A DNA stretch of 64,000 nt, from positions 62,001 to 126,000 of the forward strand of contig NZ_SJER01000004.1 in the NCBI RefSeq assembly GCF_004785955.1. The letters run 5' to 3'. The stretch is from Halostella litorea. Its GTDB lineage: Archaea > Halobacteriota > Halobacteria > Halobacteriales > Natronoarchaeaceae. Of this stretch, positions 59,326-64,000 are shown piece by piece (position 1 is the stretch's first letter; each line of letters opens with the position of its first letter). The position numbers were made by a program, and so were the translations under genes. The notes beneath the pieces were generated by a model. It searched no databases and had not been told where the DNA came from. It saw only the letters and a list, made by a program, of their open reading frames with translations.

Positions 59326-60522
59326 ATGGGTCGGACGTACTGGCGTACGGTCTCGCTCGTGACGCTGTGGCAGGTCGCGGCGAGCGTCTGTTACTACACC
59401 GTGTTTGCCGCCACCCCGTTCTTCCGGGACGCCTTCGACCTCTCGCGGTTCACCGTCGGCTTCGTCGTGACCGCGCTCACGCTTGGCTACGCGGTCTGGC
59501 TGCTGCCCGTCGGCGCGCTGGTCGACCGGTTCGGTGAGTGGCGTACGCTCGTGGTCGGTCTCGTCGGCCTCTCGGCCGGTGCTCTGATGGTCGCCGGCGC
59601 ACCCACGTACGCTCTCCTGCTCGCGGCGGCGTTTTTCCTCGGGTCGACGTACGCGACGGCCATCCCCGGGACGAACAAGGCCGTCTACGACAACATCCCC
59701 GCGGGACGACAGAACCTCGCGATGGGGATCAAGCAGGTGGGCGTCACGGCCGGCAGCGGGGTCAGTTCGCTGCTCGTGACCGGCCTCGCGGCCGTCCTGT
59801 TCTGGCAGGCCGGCTTCCTCGTCGCCGCCGGCCTCGGCCTCGTCGTCGCCGTCGTCTTCGCGCTCGCCTACCGCGGCGTCGGCGACGGCGGCGCCGCGGA
59901 GTACCCCGACTTCCGGGCCCTGGCCCGGAACCGGCCGTACCGTGTGCTCGTCGCCGCGGGCTTTTTCCTCGGCGCGGCGCTGTTCACGACGACGGGGTAC
60001 ACCGTCCTCTACGTCTCCGAGTCGGTCGGTACTTCGGTCGCGTTCGGCGGCGTCGTCCTCGCGCTCGTACAGCTATCAGGCAGCGTCGGCCGCCTCGTCG
60101 GCGGGTGGCTGAGCGACAACCTGCCGGGCGAGCCTCGGACCAGGATCGGCGCGGTCCTGGTCGTCCAGGCCGTCGCCGGCGCAGCGCTGTTCGCCGTCGT
60201 GGGGCGCGCGGGGAGCCCGTGGAGCGCCGCCGTCGCGTTCGCCGCGCTGGGCTTCTTCGTCCTCGGGAACACCGGAGTGTACTACTCCTACATGGCGACG
60301 CTGGTGACGGCGGAGGAGATGGGCGGCGCGACCGCCGGCGGCCAGCTAGCGCTGGTCGGCGGCTCCGTCGTCGCCCCGCCGGCCTTCGGTTACCTCGCGG
60401 ACGCCGTCGGCTACCGGGCGTCGTGGTGGCTGCTCGGGGCCGGCACCGCCGTCGCCGCCGGGCTGCTCGTCTACGGGGTCAGGATCGAACCGCCGGTCGA
60501 CGAGCCCGCGATGCAGGAGTGA
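59326..60522 (+). CDS. Major facilitator superfamily transporter
   Basis: A 398-residue, 12-helix MFS protein. The loop 2-3 motif reads GALVDRFGEWRT, and GIKQVGVTAG in helix 5 and GRLVGGWLSDNLPGEPRTR between helices 8 and 9 are typical of organic-acid or nitrate/cyanate-type MFS members. It may export or import a small anion. Standing alone between a tautomerase and a LUD gene, no substrate can be assigned. Confidence 0.88.
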   Translation: MGRTYWRTVSLVTLWQVAASVCYYTVFAATPFFRDAFDLSRFTVGFVVTALTLGYAVWLLPVGALVDRFGEWRTLVVGLVGLSAGALMVAGAPTYALLLAAAFFLGSTYATAIPGTNKAVYDNIPAGRQNLAMGIKQVGVTAGSGVSSLLVTGLAAVLFWQAGFLVAAGLGLVVAVVFALAYRGVGDGGAAEYPDFRALARNRPYRVLVAAGFFLGAALFTTTGYTVLYVSESVGTSVAFGGVVLALVQLSGSVGRLVGGWLSDNLPGEPRTRIGAVLVVQAVAGAALFAVVGRAGSPWSAAVAFAALGFFVLGNTGVYYSYMATLVTAEEMGGATAGGQLALVGGSVVAPPAFGYLADAVGYRASWWLLGAGTAVAAGLLVYGVRIEPPVDEPAMQE

Positions 60523-60541
60523 GCCGAAACGCGTCGACCGG

Positions 60542-61198
60542 TCAGTAGCCGAGTTGCTCGCGGACCAGCACGACGGTCGTGCGGTCGTCCTCGAGTTCCT
60601 GCCGGAAGATGAGCTGCTTTGCGATCGCCGACTCCACGCCGTAGGCCTCCTTCGCCCGCTCGTTTTCGAGCGGGTACGCGACGGATTCGAGGCGGTCGAG
60701 CGCGTCGGAAAGCGTCGGCACGACCTTGTTCACGCCGCTGACGATGACGACGTTGCTCGCGGCGAACGGGTACGCGCCGATCCGGCTGCCCGAGCGGTCG
60801 GCCGCGACGAGTTCGCCCGTCCGAGCGATCGCGTTGATGCCGCCCAGGAAGTAGTCGGCCGTCTGGGACTCGCGACGGGCGGCCTGGCGCTTTGCGTCGT
60901 CGTCGATGGACCAGATCTCGTCGGCGAGGCTCTCCCACTCGTGGTCGCCCTCGCTCAGGTACTCGGCGAAGCCGATCTCCTCAAGGGTCGTCGAGTGGCC
61001 GTTCATCACCGACGCGCCGGACGGGATCTGCGACTGTACCGCCTCCAGGGCCTCCTCGGCCGAGTCGACGACGACGACGTCGAACCCGTTGTCCCGGAGG
61101 TTTTCGGCGGTCGCCTCGACCGTCTCGTCGTCGGGCAGTTCGTCGAGCGATTCGTCGATGTCGGTGTCGGCCGCGTAGTCGGATTTCTGCTGTGACAT
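60542..61198 (-). CDS. LUD-domain protein, third paralogue
   Basis: A 218-residue DUF162/LUD protein. Visible: GASVMNGHSTTLEEIGF, YFLGGINAIARTGELVAAD and NVVIVSGVNKVVPTLSDAL. It is a stand-alone type seen widely and distinct from LutC; it has no iron-sulfur cysteines. It is probably a lactate/hydroxyacid- or nucleotide-related protein, but its partner is not nearby. Divergent from the small membrane protein gene. Confidence 0.83.
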   Translation of the reverse strand: MSQQKSDYAADTDIDESLDELPDDETVEATAENLRDNGFDVVVVDSAEEALEAVQSQIPSGASVMNGHSTTLEEIGFAEYLSEGDHEWESLADEIWSIDDDAKRQAARRESQTADYFLGGINAIARTGELVAADRSGSRIGAYPFAASNVVIVSGVNKVVPTLSDALDRLESVAYPLENERAKEAYGVESAIAKQLIFRQELEDDRTTVVLVREQLGY

Positions 61199-61350
61199 AG
61201 GTGATGTGTCGTACCCAAGTGTTGTCGCGGGACGGGCTTAAGCGCTCCCGGACATCGGTATCAGGTGGTTACACCGGTGTTACTTTGCCCCCGCATCGGC
61301 GCAACCACTTTTTTGTGTGACAACTACGATCGGGGCGACGTGAAGACAAT

Positions 61351-61950
61351 ATGTCACTAGCTGACGTGCAACGTCCGACGAATCGACGCGAGCGGTACCG
61401 GTTCATGACGACGGCAGCGAGCCGACCGTTCGCGGTCGGGGCCGTCGTCGTCCCCTTGATGCTTCCCGTCCTGGGCTATCTCTCGGGCGACATACGGCTC
61501 ATGTTCACCGTCCACCTCTTCCTCGGCGCGTTCTGGTTCGGAACCGCGGTGCTCGGGGCGGTCGTGCTCGGCCCGGTAATGGGCAGTCTCTCCGAGGAGG
61601 CGAACGCGGAGTTCGCCGGGGGGTTCGTCCCGAAGATGAACCTGCTCATGGAACCGGTGTCGGTCGGCGCTATCGGGTCCGGGGTCGGCCTCGCGAGCAT
61701 GATGCGGCTCTGGGCGAACCCGTCGCCGTCGCTGTGGGCGGCGCTCGCGCTCGCCGTCGCCTTGCTTGTCCTCGGATTCGGCCCTCTCCACGTGTTCACG
61801 GCCGGCATGTTCGACGAGATAGCGGCCGACGAGACCGACCACAAGCGACTCGCCTCGTTGAACAAGAAGTACGGAATGTTGAGCCTGGTGGAACTCGTCC
61901 TCATGGTCGCCATCGTCGCCACGATGTCCGGCCTCCGCTGGGGGTTCTGA
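61351..61950 (+). CDS. Four-helix membrane protein, unknown function
   Basis: A 199-residue integral membrane protein with helices near 28-46, 50-72, 103-122, 126-148 and 176-195. Its layout, with FLGAFWFGTAVLG in an early helix and KYGMLSLVELVLM at the end, resembles DUF2269/CopD-like haem-type proteins; no specific function can be given. A short palindrome ACACCGGTGT lies at 61271-61280, about 70 bases upstream. Confidence 0.78.
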   Translation: MSLADVQRPTNRRERYRFMTTAASRPFAVGAVVVPLMLPVLGYLSGDIRLMFTVHLFLGAFWFGTAVLGAVVLGPVMGSLSEEANAEFAGGFVPKMNLLMEPVSVGAIGSGVGLASMMRLWANPSPSLWAALALAVALLVLGFGPLHVFTAGMFDEIAADETDHKRLASLNKKYGMLSLVELVLMVAIVATMSGLRWGF

Positions 61951-62054
61951 ACGGGCCGACGGGCCCGGCGATTTCCCTGCCGGGAGCGTTAGAGCGTTTG
62001 CTCTCACTGGTCGCCGAAGACGCCCCCACCGCCCCTGGCCGCCCCGGGTAATTG

Positions 62055-62089
62055 CCGAGGGAGGACACTATGAAAACATTCTCCCTCGG
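62055..62089. promoter_or_regulatory. 9-bp inverted repeat upstream of the flavin split-barrel gene
   Basis: CCGAGGGAG-N17-CTCCCTCGG, perfect arms, ending 5 bases before the TATA-like TATTTA (62095-62100). Candidate operator; it could alternatively terminate the membrane-protein transcript. Confidence 0.5.
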
Positions 62090-62127
62090 TGAAGTATTTA
62101 AGACCGGTCGGTCCGCAGTCACGGAGT

Positions 62128-62577
62128 GTGAGAGAACTCTCAGCCGACGAGATAGACGGAGTACTGACTCGGAACGGCGTCGGCGTGCTCGCGCTCATCG
62201 ACGACGGACAGCCCTACGCCGTCCCGATGTCCTTTGGCTACGACGGGTCCGAGATGATGTTCCCGATGCAGTGGGGGACGGGATACGGCGGCCGAAAGGA
62301 GCAGTGCGTCGAGTCGAACTCGAACGTCTGTTTCACGGTTTACGAGCAGGACCCCGACGATCCGGGGGTCTGGCGCAGCGTCGTCATCACCGGCGAACTC
62401 CACGAGATAGACGAGGAGAAGACCCAGCAGGCCTACGCCAGTCTCGCGGCGAACGCCGAGTTCGCGCCGGAACTGGGCGTGTGGGGCGTCCCCTTCGACG
62501 AAGTCGAACTCCGCCTGTTCGGCCTCTCGCTCGGTGACTGCGTGGGCCGAGAGTTCCCGACTCAAACGTCCACGTAA
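62128..62577 (+). CDS. Pyridoxamine-5'-phosphate-oxidase-family flavin-binding protein
   Basis: A 149-residue FMN-binding split-barrel protein: NGVGVLALIDDGQPYAVPMSFGYD, here only cited by its ends NGVGVLALI and PYAVPMSFGYD, followed by VCFTVYEQD and RSVVITGELHEI. Such proteins bind FMN or F420 and reduce or bind small molecules. The start is taken as GTG 62128, because the TATA-like TATTTA is ~30 bases upstream and overlaps the longer alternative at GTG 62089. Confidence 0.8.
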   Translation: MRELSADEIDGVLTRNGVGVLALIDDGQPYAVPMSFGYDGSEMMFPMQWGTGYGGRKEQCVESNSNVCFTVYEQDPDDPGVWRSVVITGELHEIDEEKTQQAYASLAANAEFAPELGVWGVPFDEVELRLFGLSLGDCVGREFPTQTST

Positions 62578-63139
62578 CCCGTCGACCACGGCGAATCCAT
62601 CGCGCCGAGTGCCGCCGTCACGCCGAATCGTCCGCGCGCTTCCGGACCCCATATATTGCTGGTTCAGTACAATACACACATATCACCGGAATGGGGTTGG
62701 AGTGTATAGATATTCGAAATATGTACACAAATACTCCGTGTCGAATAGTAATACACATACTAAATCCCCTTAGTGCACATCTTTGCGCCAGTTCCAGATA
62801 CATTCCTCGGTGTAATATTGCTATATTAGTTGCAGACTAGATCGAGTTCCAGATCTAAAGGATCACGGTGTCGAAATCGCCTATAACATGCGTAAATCGC
62901 CGTTATTTTCAGAATCAACCGTCTTTTCGAATACCCACCCTGCAATATAGTATTGCTTTATATTTACACAATTGGCTGACTTTCGAGCGTCGGCCTCGAC
63001 TGTCAGACGGTTGGACCTTCAGCGTCGTTCCGACGACGGAAACTGCACCGCACCGAAAGCCGGTCCGCAGACGCGTCCGGCCGAACGCGGTGATTGTTAG
63101 GACCCCAATCTATTTGAGCCGAGTTTGTAATTCATACAC
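62578..63139. other. 562-base AT-rich intergenic region
   Basis: Markedly AT-rich compared with all its surroundings, with many short A/T runs and the small palindrome ATATT-CGA-AATAT near 62708. No plausible protein or RNA gene. The right end has the hyuA promoter: TCTATTTGAG around 63107-63116, ~28 bases before the ATG. It may be a junction of transferred DNA or simply a large regulatory region. Confidence 0.45.
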
Positions 63140-64000
63140 ATGGAGTCGAGAGACCGCCTAGCAGTAGACATCGGTGGAACGTTCGTCGACTCGATCAAGT
63201 TCGATCGGGACACGGGCGAGATCGACGTGGAGAAGGCGTCGACGACGCCCGACCGGCCACAGGACGGCGTGCTCAACGCCATCGACAAGGTCGACGCCGA
63301 CCTGAGCGGGACCGAGGCGTTCGTCCACGGGACGACGCTGGGGCTCAACGCGTTCCTCGAACGGGAGGGCGCACGGACAGGCATCATCACGAACGAGGGC
63401 TTCCGCGACGTCTTCGAGATCGGTCGGACGAACGTCGAACGCGAGTCGATGTACGACATCCGCTACGAGAAACCGGAACTCATCGTCCCCCGCCGGCGGC
63501 GGATCGGCGTCCCCGGCCGGATCGACGCCGACGGCGAGGTGTCGGAACCGCTCGACGAGGCGGCCCTCCGGGAGGCCGCACGCGAACTGGTCGACGAGCA
63601 CGACGTCGAATCCATCGCGGTCTGTTTCCTGCACTCGTACCGGAACGGCGAACACGAACGCGAGGCCGGGGAGATCATCAGGGACGAGGTGCCGGAAGTC
63701 AGCCTGTCGCTGTCGAGCGAGATCACCGGCGAGTACCGCGAGTACGAGCGCACCAGCACCGCGGTGCTCGACGCCTACATCAACCCGATCTTCGAGTCCT
63801 ACGTCGACCGGCTGGACGGCGCGCTGCGCGACGACGGCTTCGACGGCTCCTTCTTCATCACGCGCTCGGGCGGGGGGACGCTGACCGCAGAGAACGCCAC
63901 GACGGCACCGGTCCATACGATCCTCTCAGGGCCGGCCGGCGGCCTCATCGGCGCCTCGCAGGTCGGCTCCGTCACCGACCGCGACAACCTGATCGCGGTC
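63140..64000 (+). CDS. hyuA: Hydantoinase A/oxoprolinase subunit (HyuA), 3' end outside window
   Basis: First 287 codons of an ATP-dependent hydantoinase/oxoprolinase A subunit (acetone-carboxylase-like ASKHA ATPase), open to the window end. The phosphate-binding start reads AVDIGGTFVDS (8-18), then VHGTTLGLNAFLEREGA, GFRDVFEIGR and SEITGEYREYERTSTAVLDA; ILSGPAGGLIG near the end is the second nucleotide motif. Complete proteins are ~650-700 residues and are usually followed by hyuB. It probably opens hydantoin- or oxoproline-type rings using ATP. Confidence 0.9.
   Translation, partial: MESRDRLAVDIGGTFVDSIKFDRDTGEIDVEKASTTPDRPQDGVLNAIDKVDADLSGTEAFVHGTTLGLNAFLEREGARTGIITNEGFRDVFEIGRTNVERESMYDIRYEKPELIVPRRRRIGVPGRIDADGEVSEPLDEAALREAARELVDEHDVESIAVCFLHSYRNGEHEREAGEIIRDEVPEVSLSLSSEITGEYREYERTSTAVLDAYINPIFESYVDRLDGALRDDGFDGSFFITRSGGGTLTAENATTAPVHTILSGPAGGLIGASQVGSVTDRDNLIAV

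Overview
The window is very GC-rich, with acidic, Asp/Glu-rich proteins, Tat-type lipoproteins, leaderless TATA-box promoters and Bat-type and IclR regulators. This points to a halophilic archaeon (class Halobacteria). No rRNA, tRNA, CRISPR array or intact insertion sequence was seen. Genes are short single-strand blocks with ATGA/TGATG overlaps. About 63 protein genes are called; the first (fixC) and last (hyuA) run off the window.

Layout. 1-2.2 kb: end of an electron-transfer-flavoprotein operon (fixC-fixX) with an overlapping acetyltransferase. 2.2-7.3 kb: two universal stress proteins, an Mrp-like protein lacking the P-loop lysine, DoxX with a small membrane partner, a Bat-type regulator and a small membrane protein. 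7.4-9.9 kb: a six-repeat DUF5059-like lipoprotein ending in a cupredoxin, behind two DtxR/Idr-type iron boxes. 10-16 kb: a Fe-ADH-family protein, NhaC antiporter, creatininase-family amidohydrolase and an SMC-like ATPase.

16.2-25.8 kb is a complete pentose oxidation module like the Haloferax xac pathway: IclR regulator (xacR-like), 2-keto-3-deoxyxylonate dehydratase, ketoglutarate-semialdehyde dehydrogenase, a CUT2-type ABC transporter, xylose dehydrogenase, a metallo-beta-lactamase-fold lactonase candidate and xylonate dehydratase. Together they would convert D-xylose or L-arabinose to 2-oxoglutarate.

26.3-47.5 kb is a sugar-acid region: hydroxyacid dehydrogenase, LarA-family protein, two SDRs, a second IclR regulator, mannonate dehydratase, a TRAP transporter, a three-gene altronate/galactarate dehydratase-like set, two zinc alcohol dehydrogenases, LutC/LutBA, an enolase-superfamily dehydratase, a fumarylacetoacetate-hydrolase-family protein and a Gfo/Idh/MocA dehydrogenase. 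Part of it fits a diketo-hydrolase route for a 6-deoxyhexose, in which the L-lactate product would be oxidised by the adjacent Lut proteins. A 17-bp inverted repeat (GTCCA-N7-TGGAC-like) recurs in intergenic DNA here and probably marks the regulon of the second IclR protein.

47.6-64 kb: 5'-nucleotidase lipoprotein, a DyP-peroxidase-like and a P19-like iron-protein pair, lactate permease divergent from a second lutC-lutBA, aldehyde:ferredoxin oxidoreductase, tautomerase, MFS transporter, a third LUD protein, a membrane protein, a flavin split-barrel protein and the start of a hydantoinase A. The most unusual observations are two altronate-dehydratase-like large subunits that keep complementary halves of the conserved residues, the iron-box-controlled repeat cupredoxin, and the shared IclR-type operator set.
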